From Bellilinea sp040754815 (GTDB taxonomy: Bacteria; Chloroflexota; Anaerolineae; Anaerolineales; Anaerolineaceae): DNA of 64,000 bases. Of the stretch, positions 23,859 through 32,641 are shown piece after piece; the first letter of the stretch is position 1; each line of letters begins with the position of its first letter. The stretch spans positions 124,001 through 188,000 of the forward strand of contig JBFMBX010000006.1 of NCBI GenBank assembly GCA_040754815.1, written 5' to 3'. A program made the translations under genes and the position numbers. The notes under the pieces were generated by a model. It was not told the origin of the DNA. It did not search any database and was given only the letters and a program-made list of their open reading frames with translations.

Positions 23859-25949
23859 CTATGAAAGAAGGATGCGCCCGTCCAGCGCCAGTGCGCCGTG
23901 CGCAAAGACGCGCAGGGGGTTGATTTCCATTTCGGCAATTTGCGGAAAATCTAGCGCCAGCTGACTGAGCCGCAGAATGATCTCCACCACGGCCTCGATA
24001 TCCGCGGGGGTTTCGCCGCGCAGGCCGCCGAGAAGTTTACCGGCGCGGGTTTGATGAATCATCTCCAGCGCATCATGCCGGGAGAGGGGAGCCACCCGAA
24101 AGGACACATCGCCGAATAATTCCACATAGATACCCCCCAGACCGAACATCATAAGCGGGCCAAAGTTGGGGTCGCGGCGCATGCCGATGATCACTTCCTG
24201 CCCTTTTTCGGCCATGCGTTCCACCAGCACGCCTTCCAGACGGGCGTGCGGCAGGCGGGATGCGATGCCGCTCAGCATGTCGTGATAGGCTGCCGTGACT
24301 GACTGCGGGTCAGTTAAGTTCAGGCGAATACCGCCGACATCGGATTTATGCAGGATATCCGGCGAAACAATTTTTAGCGCCACCGGAAAGCCGATTTGCG
24401 CGGCGATTTCGGCGGCTTCTTCGGCGCTGCGGGCCGGCGCAGCGGAAATCAGCGGAATGCCGTAAGATGCGAACAGCGGCCGGGTTTCTGCCTCACCCAG
24501 TGCGGAGTGACCGGCGGCACGGTCGAGCAGCGCGGCTGCCTTTTGGCGGTCAATGCCGTCCGGTTGAACCGGCTCAAAGGCTGGTTGAGCCTTCCAGCGG
24601 GCGTATTGCAGCATGGCGCCCAGCACGCGGCCGGGAATTTCCGGAAAGATGTACATGGGAACTCCGCTGGCGTGCAGCCGTTGGCGGGCTTTTTCGATGC
24701 TCCATTCACCCATAAAACAGGTCAACACCGGTTTCTGGCGCGGGGCACTTACCTGAATGATTTTTTCTGCCACTTCCAGCGGGTTGACCAGAGCCTGCGG
24801 CACGAGAATGACCACCGCTGCATCCACATTGGGGTCGGCCAGCGCCTGCTGCAGGGCAAATTCATAGTCCGGCGGTTCGGCACCGCCCAGCATGTCAATC
24901 GGATTGGCAACCTGTGCGGCCGGGTTGAGCCGTGCCCGCAGAGCATTGCGGGTTTCTTCCTGCAAATCGGCAATCTGTAAACCGTTCACGGCCAGACTAT
25001 CCGAGAGAAGCGCGGCCGGTCCGCCGGCGTTGGTGATGATGGCCACGCGGTTGCCCGCCGGCAGGGGCTGGTGAGCAAGCGCCATGGAAATATCGAATAA
25101 ATCGCTGACCGTTTCCGCTTCAATGACGCCGCATTGATGAAAAGCCGCGCGGTAGGCCGAATGTGAGCCGGCCAGTGAACCGGTATGTGAGGATACCGCC
25201 CGCGCGCCTGCACCGGTGCGGCCGGCTTTGAGCAGGACGATGGGTTTTTGTGGGGTTACCCGGCGGGCAACCTGCATAAAGCGCTGCCCATCGCGTATCA
25301 TTTCCACATAAACGGCGATGACGCGGGTATGCTCTTCCTCGCTCAGGTATTCGATGACATCGGTTTCGGTGATATCGGCTTCGTTGCCGAGGCTGGCAAA
25401 ATTGGCAAAGCCGACGAATTTGTTGCGGATGTAATCTACTACCCCGCCGCCCACCGCGCCGGATTGGGAAATGAAGCCGATGCCGCCCTTTTCCGGCACT
25501 CCTTGAATGAAGGTGGTATTCAAACCGGAGTACAGGTCGAGCGTGCCGACACAATTCGGGCCAATCAGGCGCATCTGATAGCGGGCGGCAATCTCCAAAA
25601 TTTGCTTTTCCAGCGCGGCACCCCCTTCACCCACTTCCTTGAACCCGCCGGATATGATAATAACGGCGCGGATGCCGCGTTTTCCGCAAGCCTCCAGTGT
25701 GGCAGGGATGGCCGGCGCCGGCAGGACAATCACGGCCAGATCAACCGGCTCCGGCACGGCGGAAATATCTGCATAACATTTCAAGCCAAGGATTTCATCG
25801 GCTTTGGGGTTGACCGGCGCAATCTGCCCCCCATAGCCGTAGAGCGTCATGTTGCGCAAGATGCCGTAACTCAGTTTATTGGGTGTGGCAGATGCACCAA
25901 TGATGGCCACCCCTCGCGGGGCAAAAAATGGTTTCAAGCCGGGTTGCAT
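23859..25949 (-). CDS. acetate-CoA ligase (ADP-forming), fused alpha-beta subunits
   Basis: Protein of 696 aa from ATG 25949 (AGGAGG 5 nt upstream; an in-frame TTG at 25952 sits too close to it). Order: CoA-binding Rossmann domain (G-V-A-I-I-G-A-S-A-T-P, ~15-110), a succinyl-CoA-synthetase-like ligase domain with the phospho-His motif S-H-T-G-S-L-A-G (near 255), then the ATP-grasp beta part (~470-695). It converts acetyl-CoA (or other acyl-CoA), ADP and phosphate to acetate, CoA and ATP. That is energy-saving acetate production in fermenting bacteria and archaea. It is a single fused chain. Downstream is a terminator-like hairpin. Confidence 0.9.
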   Translation of the reverse strand: MQPGLKPFFAPRGVAIIGASATPNKLSYGILRNMTLYGYGGQIAPVNPKADEILGLKCYADISAVPEPVDLAVIVLPAPAIPATLEACGKRGIRAVIIISGGFKEVGEGGAALEKQILEIAARYQMRLIGPNCVGTLDLYSGLNTTFIQGVPEKGGIGFISQSGAVGGGVVDYIRNKFVGFANFASLGNEADITETDVIEYLSEEEHTRVIAVYVEMIRDGQRFMQVARRVTPQKPIVLLKAGRTGAGARAVSSHTGSLAGSHSAYRAAFHQCGVIEAETVSDLFDISMALAHQPLPAGNRVAIITNAGGPAALLSDSLAVNGLQIADLQEETRNALRARLNPAAQVANPIDMLGGAEPPDYEFALQQALADPNVDAAVVILVPQALVNPLEVAEKIIQVSAPRQKPVLTCFMGEWSIEKARQRLHASGVPMYIFPEIPGRVLGAMLQYARWKAQPAFEPVQPDGIDRQKAAALLDRAAGHSALGEAETRPLFASYGIPLISAAPARSAEEAAEIAAQIGFPVALKIVSPDILHKSDVGGIRLNLTDPQSVTAAYHDMLSGIASRLPHARLEGVLVERMAEKGQEVIIGMRRDPNFGPLMMFGLGGIYVELFGDVSFRVAPLSRHDALEMIHQTRAGKLLGGLRGETPADIEAVVEIILRLSQLALDFPQIAEMEINPLRVFAHGALALDGRILLS

Positions 25950-26037
25950 CAAATCCTCCTGAGAAAGGGTGGGAATGGCTTACTTATTGTAGCCAATTCA
26001 GGCTGATTTTGTTAGTGATGAAAATAATCAGTCCGGT

Positions 26038-27444
26038 TCAGCGTTCCCGGAAATACAGCGTTGTATCGTGAATTTGAATGGCATCGCCGTCGTTCAGGGC
26101 GTGGGAGGAATAGACGGGGCGTTGATTGACCAGTACCGGTGTATCGCTGAACATTACATCGAGGTAATAGCCCTTTCGGGCTTTGCGAATCCATAATTCG
26201 ATATACTCCGCGCCGGAAAGCGGAATTTTGACCGAAAAACTGGGGTCACTGCCGATGCGGAGGATGCCATCCGCCGGGAGGGGCTTTTGGAGGGGCGTTT
26301 CACCGCTGACCGGAATGATCAGGTGCGGACGCTGAAGGCGCCCGCGCCGCGAGAGACGCAGCGGATTTTTTTGATGTTGCCGCGGCAAGAGGCCGTTTAC
26401 CAGCCATCTGCCGCCGGCGGCGAATGAGTGTGCCGGTGACTCGCTGGATGGAGCGGGTGGTGCTGCTGATGGACGGAGACGCTCCATCAGGCGTTGAGGC
26501 CGTAAAGCAAAGGGCAAAGGCCGCCATAACACCAGCCTTCCGGCCGTGACCAGCAGCCCCACAGAGAACATCAGCAGGGTAAAGCGGTGATGCCACAGCC
26601 ACGCCGCGGCTTTGAGCCAGATGGAAAACCCCCACAATAAATCCTGACGGTACACCGGTTCGATTTCTTGAAAAATTTGATTGAGCAGGTAGGTGGTGTT
26701 GGCCAGTTGGATCTCGGCCGAAAGGCAGGTGCGGTTCAATTGCTGTAAATCGGAAAAGACGGAAGTGAGGTGAGCATCAGCGGAAGAAGTTAGCGGCGTG
26801 GCTGTGGCATAAAAATCCATGCCGTTTTCTGGCAGGCAGGCGTTGATCTGCCGGCTGAGGGCGAGGTTGGCGCGCCGGATGTCGTACAATCGTTGGAGAA
26901 CAACCGGTGTATGGCGGTAAATACCTTCTATGGCTTGCAGGTTGAGCAGGGCATCCTCACCCTGCAATTGGCGCAGCCAGATGGCAAGTTGCGGCGTATC
27001 TACCGGAGTTTGGAGCGTTTTATGGAGAGTCAGAAGGGAACGAGCAATTGCGAATAGTTGTTGCTGGTGATCAGTAGCGTTTGGAGGTGGTGCTGCAGCC
27101 GGATTGGGCAAGGAATTAATTTGCTCTCTCGCCCTCTGGATGATCTCGGCTGGCAGCAGGGTGGTTTTAAGTTTATCGAGATCGGTTAATTGTTCTTCAA
27201 AGCCGGGCTGAGTGGCAAGCAGGATGCGGATATGTTCGATGACCGGCTGATAGGGGTTCAACGAAAGCAGCAGAGCGGCGGTTGGCAGGCCCAGCAGCAG
27301 AATCACGGCCGCCAGTGTCATTATCAGCCCAATGCGCTGCCGCCCGGCTGTGCGCTGCCAGTTTGCCCGCAGGCCGACCGCCAGCGGAGCGAGCAGCCCC
27401 CAGCCTGCAGGTTGAAAAGAAGGTTTACCTCTGCCTGTGTTCAT
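26038..27444 (-). CDS. two-TM membrane protein with C-terminal FHA-like domain
   Basis: Protein of 468 aa from ATG 27444; a longer frame to 27543 looks non-coding. Membrane helices lie near residues 37-61 and 287-308, enclosing a helical extracytoplasmic region with few conserved marks. After a Pro/Ser/Arg-rich linker the last ~100 residues look like a forkhead-associated domain: L-R-I-G-S-D-P-S-F, L-S-G-A-E-Y-I-E-L-W-I, D-T-P-V-L-V-N, L-N-D-G-D-A-I-Q-I. FHA domains bind phospho-threonine, so a signalling or scaffolding role with a Ser/Thr kinase is inferred. No kinase lies nearby. Confidence 0.55.
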   Translation of the reverse strand: MNTGRGKPSFQPAGWGLLAPLAVGLRANWQRTAGRQRIGLIMTLAAVILLLGLPTAALLLSLNPYQPVIEHIRILLATQPGFEEQLTDLDKLKTTLLPAEIIQRAREQINSLPNPAAAPPPNATDHQQQLFAIARSLLTLHKTLQTPVDTPQLAIWLRQLQGEDALLNLQAIEGIYRHTPVVLQRLYDIRRANLALSRQINACLPENGMDFYATATPLTSSADAHLTSVFSDLQQLNRTCLSAEIQLANTTYLLNQIFQEIEPVYRQDLLWGFSIWLKAAAWLWHHRFTLLMFSVGLLVTAGRLVLWRPLPFALRPQRLMERLRPSAAPPAPSSESPAHSFAAGGRWLVNGLLPRQHQKNPLRLSRRGRLQRPHLIIPVSGETPLQKPLPADGILRIGSDPSFSVKIPLSGAEYIELWIRKARKGYYLDVMFSDTPVLVNQRPVYSSHALNDGDAIQIHDTTLYFRER

Positions 27445-27618
27445 ATGCTCTGGCTCAATTGATAAGCCGCCCGTTTCCCCATCATTTACAATCGTTGTTA
27501 AGTATAGAGCAATTTTGGTTAAGGGGTAAGAAAACCGCCGCACGGATTTTTTTTTGGAATAAATGGATAAAAATGGGGATCTTTTTATTCTTACGAATTA
27601 AATTTATTCACAATTAAT

Positions 27619-27647
27619 TGACAGGTGGGCGGGGGCGTGATAGAATG
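27619..27647 (+). promoter_or_regulatory. sigma-70 promoter for tRNA-Glu
   Basis: A perfect TTGACA (27619-27624), a 17-nt spacer and TAGAAT (27642-27647) lie 14 nt before the first base of the tRNA. This is the best-scoring promoter in the window by eye. Confidence 0.8.
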
Positions 27648-27661
27648 TAGCCGTTCTGACC

Positions 27662-27734
27662 GCCCCCATCGTCTAGCGGCCCAGGACGGAGCCCTCTCAA
27701 GGCTCAAACAGGGATTCGAATTCCCTTGGGGGCA
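27662..27734 (+). tRNA. tRNA-Glu (anticodon CTC)
   Basis: A full cloverleaf can be drawn. The acceptor is GCCCCCA pairing with TGGGGGC (27727-27733). The D arm begins GTCTAGCGG. The anticodon stem GAGCC/GGCTC carries loop CTCTCAA, so the anticodon is CTC. The T arm AGGGA/TCCCT has loop TTCGAAT, and the discriminator base is A at 27734. No CCA is encoded. The gene has its own promoter and is followed directly by three tandem repeats that copy its 3' end. Confidence 0.92.
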
Positions 27735-27957
27735 CAGAATTTTTTATTTAAGAGGCGGTCAAACCGGGATCCCCGGAAGGGGACGCTGTTCGAATGTCCT
27801 TGGGGGCACAGAATTTTTTATTTAAGAGGCGGTCAAACCGGGATCCCCGGAAGGGGACGCTGTTCGAATGTCCTTGGGGGCACAGAATTTTTTTATTTAA
27901 GAGGCGGTCAAACCGGGATCCCCGGAAGGGGACGCTGTTCGCATTCCCCTGGGGGCA
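27735..27957 (+). repeat. three tandem 74/74/75-bp repeats carrying a tRNA T-loop and 3' acceptor end
   Basis: Units are 27735-27808, 27809-27882 and 27883-27957. The first two are identical. The third has one extra T in its T-run and changes near its end. Each unit starts CAGAA plus a run of six or seven T, then contains hairpins CGGT-CAA-ACCG and CCCC-GGAA-GGGG, then a stem around a loop with TTCGAAT (TTCGCAT in unit 3), and ends GGGGGCA exactly like the tRNA-Glu 3' end. In unit 3 the T-stem-like arms are GGGGA/TCCCC, while units 1-2 have GGAC/GTCC, so pairing is kept despite base changes. They lack the 5' acceptor strand of a tRNA. Open frames through them are artefacts. Confidence 0.9.
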
Positions 27958-27972
27958 CAATATACCCTTCCT

Positions 27973-28371
27973 TCACGGCACAATGCCGGCGCAGGCGACG
28001 CCATCTTTCGGCGCTTCGGTGCGCTCGTTCTTCCACACCCGCCCTTCCAGTAAAATGGCGCAGGATAACTGCCCCGTCTGGCTGGGATTGGAAGCGGTCA
28101 GGTAAACTTCTTCACCTCTTGGCACGACCACCCGTTTTTCCCACGGGGTGGTAACCGTAGTGGTTTTTGAAATGACCTCTTTGCCGGCCTGCAAGGTGAT
28201 GTTAGCGTAGCCGCCGGTGGCTTCCACCCGAAAGACCAGCGCCGCTTCGGTGGGCGGGGGACGAAACACGCCCAGTAAGTTGAGTAGAACCATAGAGCCG
28301 GCGCACAGTGCCAGCACCAGCAGAATTTGCAATAATGTGGAACGGTTGATTATTTTGGGGGATTGCGTCAC
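27973..28371 (-). CDS. MmpS-like membrane-anchored protein
   Basis: Protein of 132 aa. One N-terminal transmembrane helix (about 13-34) is followed by an extracytoplasmic beta-domain with the MmpS pattern: V-F-R-V-E-A-T-G-G near 46-54, T-P-W-E-K-R-V-V-V-P near 74-83, and the paired Cys in L-S-C-A-I-L-L-E-G and G-V-A-C. MmpS proteins of mycobacteria assist MmpL/RND exporters; no such exporter is nearby, so only the fold is proposed. It runs towards the tRNA repeats, its stop 15 nt past the last one. Confidence 0.6.
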   Translation of the reverse strand: MTQSPKIINRSTLLQILLVLALCAGSMVLLNLLGVFRPPPTEAALVFRVEATGGYANITLQAGKEVISKTTTVTTPWEKRVVVPRGEEVYLTASNPSQTGQLSCAILLEGRVWKNERTEAPKDGVACAGIVP

Positions 28372-28503
28372 TTTTTTATGCCTTTTTTACGTCAGCGGCT
28401 AAAGAAACGCACGTCTTTGACGATAACTATTATAGCAAATTGAAAGACGGAGGTGTTGAATATCGGATAATGAGGAGTAACGGTTAGTCAACCAATCGGC
28501 GGT

Positions 28504-28555
28504 GGCGCTGGTACCGGGTTCCATACCCAGCGCCGGAACGGTAGAAAGAACCCGG
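28504..28555 (+). promoter_or_regulatory. pseudoknot-forming leader element upstream of fliC
   Basis: In the 269-nt gap before fliC, GGCGCTGG (28504-28511) pairs with CCAGCGCC (28527-28534). Inside that loop CCGGGTTC (28514-28521) pairs with GAACCCGG (28548-28555) outside it: two 8-bp stems forming an H-type pseudoknot. A competing pairing of 28513-28522 with GGAACGGT (28535-28542) also exists. It could be a regulatory RNA controlling flagellin. It does not match any riboswitch consensus I know. A weak sigma-28-like box TCGGATAA lies at 28463-28470. Confidence 0.45.
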
Positions 28556-28640
28556 CGGTTATCAAAATTTTTCAATCGTTTTCCAAAACCACATTCACAA
28601 GGGGAAGGATCCCCGCCACACACAAACAAGGAGGTTTGAA

Positions 28641-29897
28641 ATGGCTGAGATAGATATCACTCGAATTGCCGGTAATATCGGCGCAATGAACGCCCTCAAT
28701 TCTTTGCAGGGCATCAACAAGCAACTGGCGATCTACCAGACCCGTCTGGCAACCGGTAAACGCATCAATTCCGCAGCGGATGACCCGGCCGGTTTGTCCA
28801 TCGCCAGCAAATTACAGTTCCGCTCGGAAGGTTTGAAAGTTGCCCTCGGCAACATCGGCGATGCCAAGAACCTGCTGGCGGTGGCCGAAGCGGGCGTGAG
28901 CCGCATCAACGACATTCTGGTGCAAATGCGCAACAAAGCCGCCCAGGCCGCCAGCGACACCATGGGCTCGGCCGAGCGCGACATCATCAAAACCCAGCTG
29001 GCTGCTTATGCTGCTCAAATTGACGATATTGCGGCGCAGACCGAATGGAACGGCAACAAATTAATTGATGCCAGTTACTATTCCACCGCCTTGACTTTCC
29101 AAACCGGTTACGGCCAGAATGACTTCACCTCGGTCAGCGGGCTGGATAATCTGGCAGCGACCGGCAGCAACAATGGGCGCAACAGCCTGAAACTGGCGAC
29201 GAAAACCGGCGCTTCCACAGCCGCAGTTGGGACGGATGCCAGTGATATCATTGATGACACCGCGGGCGTCAGCACCAGCGGCACGATCAACGCAAACCTG
29301 AGCGAACTCAATTCCGGTACATACACCGTGAGGGTTGAGGCCAATGGGGCCAGCTCGGTGGTGCGCCTGTACGACGGCAGCGGTTCAACCCAATACCTCA
29401 TTGCCCAAAATGCAGATGGAAGCGGTGCGGTTGGCTATGGACTGACCGTTGACCTCTCCGGTGGTGATGTAGCCGTCAATTTTGGTAATGGGCTGGTAGT
29501 CAACCTGAATGGTGGTCTTGCCAACGGTACTTATAACGCCACTGTGAACTTTACCAAAGCGGGCACCTATGATGTGCAGAAAAACGGTGATAGCGGCGGC
29601 GCACTGGTAACCGCTCAGGACTTCCGCGATTACATGACCTATCTGGACGGCAAGCTGGATTACGTTGCGGAACAGATGTCCACTTTGGGTGCCTTTATCG
29701 GCCGCTTGAACTTCAAGGAAGATCAGGTGGCTGCCTCCCAGATCAACGTCGAAGCCGCGTACAACCGCATCATGAACGCCAACATGGCCGAAGAACAGGT
29801 CAATGCCAGCAAGTACCTGATCCTGCAGCAGACGGCAACCGCGATGCTGGCGCAGGCCAACACTGCTCCGCAGTTCCTGCTCTCGCTGTTCCGCTAA
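28641..29897 (+). CDS. fliC: flagellin
   Basis: Protein of 418 aa, the filament subunit, exported by the flagellar type III system. The N-terminal D0/D1 region (residues ~5-140) has the N-S-L-Q-G-I-N-K-Q-L, R-I-N-S-A-A-D-D-P-A-G-L-S-I-A-S-K-L flagellin signature. The C-terminal D1/D0 region (~320-418) has A-A-Y-N-R-I-M-N-A-N-M-A-E-E and ends A-P-Q-F-L-L-S-L-F-R. The variable D2 part (~150-310) is Thr/Ser/Gly-rich. RBS AAGGAGG is 8 nt before ATG 28641. It is first in the fliC-fliD-flaG-fliS group, preceded by a structured leader. Confidence 0.95.
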   Translation: MAEIDITRIAGNIGAMNALNSLQGINKQLAIYQTRLATGKRINSAADDPAGLSIASKLQFRSEGLKVALGNIGDAKNLLAVAEAGVSRINDILVQMRNKAAQAASDTMGSAERDIIKTQLAAYAAQIDDIAAQTEWNGNKLIDASYYSTALTFQTGYGQNDFTSVSGLDNLAATGSNNGRNSLKLATKTGASTAAVGTDASDIIDDTAGVSTSGTINANLSELNSGTYTVRVEANGASSVVRLYDGSGSTQYLIAQNADGSGAVGYGLTVDLSGGDVAVNFGNGLVVNLNGGLANGTYNATVNFTKAGTYDVQKNGDSGGALVTAQDFRDYMTYLDGKLDYVAEQMSTLGAFIGRLNFKEDQVAASQINVEAAYNRIMNANMAEEQVNASKYLILQQTATAMLAQANTAPQFLLSLFR

Positions 29898-29930
29898 ACC
29901 CCGGACGTGACCGTCCGCCGATGGCAGCAA

Positions 29931-29963
29931 GCGGGGGGCAGCCGCAAGTGAGCAGCCCCCCGC
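29931..29963 (+). other. strong hairpin between fliC and fliD
   Basis: GCGGGGGGC (29931-29939) pairs perfectly with GCCCCCCGC (29955-29963). No T-run follows, so it is more likely a stability or processing element that helps keep flagellin mRNA above fliD mRNA than a terminator. Confidence 0.6.
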
Positions 29964-29989
29964 TCACCCCCTGAATGAGGGAGAAGCCC

Positions 29990-31705
29990 ATGAGCAGTAA
30001 TACAATTTCTGCCACCAATTTAGATGCCACCTTTCGCACCATCATTCAACAAACGCTGGAAGTCGAACGCCAGCCGCTCAAACGTTTAACCGCGCGGCGC
30101 GATGAACTGCAAGTGCAGAAGGCAGTCTATAGCGATCTGAGCAACCTGCTCAACGGCCTGCAAAGCGCACTGCGCAGCCTGATCAGCAGCCAGCCTTCCT
30201 ACGCACTGGGCAGCACACGCGCGGTGAAAGTCACGCCTTCGGTTTCCGGCAGCACGGTGCTGAGCGCCAGCGCAGGCAGCAGCGCCGCGGCCGGGGTTTA
30301 TGATTTCAGCGTGACTTCGCTGGCAAAGACGCACCGTGTGCGTTCGGATGCGGTCGAGTACATCAATCAGGCACTGGGATTGAGCGGTACGCTGCGCTTG
30401 GGTGGGCTGGCAGCGGCGCAGGTGAGCGGCGCAGCGGCGGCGGATGGTGTGCTGGGGTTTGATGTGGCGGCAACTCTGGATGGTAAGAATGCGCTGGGCA
30501 GTGATACGTATTATGTGGAAACCCGCCAGCAGGACGGTGTCTGGCAGTTCCGGCTGGTCAACAGCCGCGGTGAGGCGCAGTCCATCCGCACGGCGGACGG
30601 CAGTTACACCAGTGAGTGGCAGAGCGCGCCCACCGAGGCGGGCTGGGTGGATACCGGGCGCGGGTTGAAAATTCAGTTCGACCCACTCGCCTTGCAGACC
30701 CATTCGCGCAGCAGCGGCGCTTCATCTGTGAATTACACGCCGCAGGGGGCGGCTATTTCCGTCAGCGCCGGCGATAGTCTGGTGGATGTTGCCGCCAAAA
30801 TCAATCAGGCAATTTATGCGGAAGGCAATGGGGTCAGCGCAGCGGTGATCAACAATCAACTGGTGCTTACCAACAAACGCAGCGGCGCGGGGGTGTTGCT
30901 GCAAGCCTCCGATGAGAGCGGCTCGGTGCTGCAGACACTAGGTGTGCTGCAAAGCGGTTCGTTCAAAAATGTGCTGCAAACTCCCGCCGATGCGGTCTTT
31001 TCCGTCAACAATCTGACCGTCCAGCGGGGGAGCAATGAGAATCTGAGCGATGTCATCAGTGGTGTCAATCTCTCGCTGAGCGCCGATGCGGAGGGTAAAA
31101 GCGCCACACTGACCATCGAAGATGACCTGAGCGCGGATATCAAAGCCGTGCAGACCTTTCTGGATCAATTCAACGCCTTACAGAAATACCTTTCCGAAAA
31201 GACTGCTACCGTCAAAAACAGTGATAACACCTACACGCGCGGCGCGCTGGTGGGCGACAGCATGTTCCGCAACCTCCGTTTTGACCTGCTGCGCCAGTTC
31301 GAGGCCTCTTACAGCACCGGACAGGCCTTCACGCGGCTGAACGACATCGGCCTGAAACTGGACAGCGACCTCAAAGCCACGCTCAGTGACCGCAGCGCGC
31401 TGGAAAACGCCCTGCGCAGCGACCGCAACGCCGTCAAAGCCCTGCTGGATGCGGCACTGGGTGCACTGGACACCCGCTTAAACCAGTTCACCGGCGCTGA
31501 AGGATACCTGAGCCATGCTCAAAACTCACTGCAAAGCCAGATGGACGCCGCCAACAAAGCCATTGATCAGATGAACGAACGACTGGCACAGCGTGAACAG
31601 AGCCTCATTGCCCAGTTTGCCGAACTGCAAACCCAGATGACCATGATGCTGTATACCTCCCAGCAGATGAACGGCATTTACGGCAGTTTATACCGCAGCG
31701 GTTGA
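29990..31705 (+). CDS. fliD: flagellar filament cap protein FliD
   Basis: Protein of 571 aa from ATG 29990; an in-frame ATG at 29975 overlaps the GAGGGAG RBS. It has the FliD layout: N-terminal region starting N-T-I-S-A-T-N-L-D, with the E-R-Q-P-L-K-R-L-T-A-R-R segment; middle domains with G-D-S-L-V-D-V-A-A-K-I-N; and a C-terminal region with coiled coil (N-K-A-I-D-Q-M-N-E-R-L-A) ending Q-M-N-G-I-Y-G-S-L-Y. The cap helps flagellin fold at the filament tip. It follows fliC directly. Confidence 0.92.
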   Translation: MSSNTISATNLDATFRTIIQQTLEVERQPLKRLTARRDELQVQKAVYSDLSNLLNGLQSALRSLISSQPSYALGSTRAVKVTPSVSGSTVLSASAGSSAAAGVYDFSVTSLAKTHRVRSDAVEYINQALGLSGTLRLGGLAAAQVSGAAAADGVLGFDVAATLDGKNALGSDTYYVETRQQDGVWQFRLVNSRGEAQSIRTADGSYTSEWQSAPTEAGWVDTGRGLKIQFDPLALQTHSRSSGASSVNYTPQGAAISVSAGDSLVDVAAKINQAIYAEGNGVSAAVINNQLVLTNKRSGAGVLLQASDESGSVLQTLGVLQSGSFKNVLQTPADAVFSVNNLTVQRGSNENLSDVISGVNLSLSADAEGKSATLTIEDDLSADIKAVQTFLDQFNALQKYLSEKTATVKNSDNTYTRGALVGDSMFRNLRFDLLRQFEASYSTGQAFTRLNDIGLKLDSDLKATLSDRSALENALRSDRNAVKALLDAALGALDTRLNQFTGAEGYLSHAQNSLQSQMDAANKAIDQMNERLAQREQSLIAQFAELQTQMTMMLYTSQQMNGIYGSLYRSG

Positions 31706-31773
31706 TGCCGATTGGATGGAGCCAACAACGGTTCTGATTTTTTCTTGCAAGGATGCAGAAATGAGGTGACGAA

Positions 31774-32085
31774 ATGAACGACTGGAACGTTACCCCCGTT
31801 TCCCCGCCGGCTGGCGAACCTTCTCCCCGTGTCCAGCAGGTGGCGGATTATTACGCTGAAAAGGCGGCTTTTACCTCGCAGCGCGCACAGCCGGCCGAAC
31901 CCAAACCCGATACCCCTGAGCAACCGCGCCCATCCGACGTGGTTTTACGCTTTAATGTGGACAGCGAGACCCATGAAGTGACCGTATACATCATGGACCG
32001 CGCCTCGCGTCAGATCATCCGTACCATCCCGCCGGATGAACTGAGCAAACTCAAAGCCGGCGATTTGATTGAACTGCTGGCGTAA
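31774..32085 (+). CDS. flaG: FlaG-family protein
   Basis: Protein of 103 aa. The C-terminal half has the FlaG pattern L-R-F-N-V-D, T-V-Y-I-M-D-R-A-S-R-Q-I-I-R-T-I-P-P-D-E-L. The N-terminal half is Pro-rich. FlaG affects filament length in several bacteria. It sits between fliD and fliS, as in many flagellar loci. Confidence 0.85.
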   Translation: MNDWNVTPVSPPAGEPSPRVQQVADYYAEKAAFTSQRAQPAEPKPDTPEQPRPSDVVLRFNVDSETHEVTVYIMDRASRQIIRTIPPDELSKLKAGDLIELLA

Positions 32086-32199
32086 GTTTTTACGCAGAAT
32101 TTACCGCACAGGGCTAAAGTTTGTCCTCCGCCAGACGAAAATAAGGGTAGTCAAAAACAAAACCACTCCGGTAAGTACGAAAGCAGAGGAGATCCGATC

Positions 32200-32574
32200 A
32201 TGTACCAGACCGCATACCGCACACAAGAATACCGGCAACAAGATGTGATGGGCGCCAGCCCGCTTCGTCTGGTGATCATGGCCTACGATCTGGCGATTCA
32301 ATCCTGCGAAGTAAAGGATTTTGAAAAAGCAACCAAGGCCATCACTGTCCTGCGCGATGCCCTCAATTTTGACTATCCCGAGGTGGCCGTTGGTCTCTTC
32401 CGGCTCTACCAGTGGTGCCTCGACTGCATTCGCAAGGGTGATTATGACGAAGCCGCCCATGTGTTGAAAGAACTGCGGGATGCGTGGAAGATGACCGAAA
32501 AACGCTTCGCCCCACCGCCTCAACCGGGTGTACCGGCGGCGGCTTACACCTCGACGATTACGCAGGCAGCCTGA
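32200..32574 (+). CDS. fliS: flagellar export chaperone FliS-like
   Basis: Protein of 124 aa beginning M-Y-Q-T-A-Y-R-T, with the FliS-type D-V-M-G-A-S-P-L-R-L-V-I-M-A-Y-D segment. The rest is helical (four-helix bundle) with a Pro/Ala tail. FliS binds the flagellin C terminus in the cytoplasm and prevents early polymerisation. RBS AGAGGAGA is 7 nt upstream. It is the last gene before a strong terminator. Confidence 0.88.
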   Translation: MYQTAYRTQEYRQQDVMGASPLRLVIMAYDLAIQSCEVKDFEKATKAITVLRDALNFDYPEVAVGLFRLYQWCLDCIRKGDYDEAAHVLKELRDAWKMTEKRFAPPPQPGVPAAAYTSTITQAA

Positions 32575-32641
32575 CTCCCACAACCTGCGATCGGTTTATC
32601 GGTAGCGCCACTCCAAACAATTGCATAGCGTTTCTCCCACA

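Noticed and set aside
27735..27957. Possible CRISPR array
   Set aside because: Units are directly adjacent without variable spacers, only three copies, and clearly carry a tRNA 3' end.
27662..27957. attL/attR of an integrated element
   Set aside because: The tRNA-end copies are only 74 bp apart and no integrase or mobile genes lie between or nearby. It remains possible only as an old remnant.
27625..28154. Open frames through the tRNA and repeats
   Set aside because: They exist because the repeat has few stops. The 74-bp unit shifts frame each time and there is no RBS or family match; the tRNA and the MmpS-like gene explain the region.
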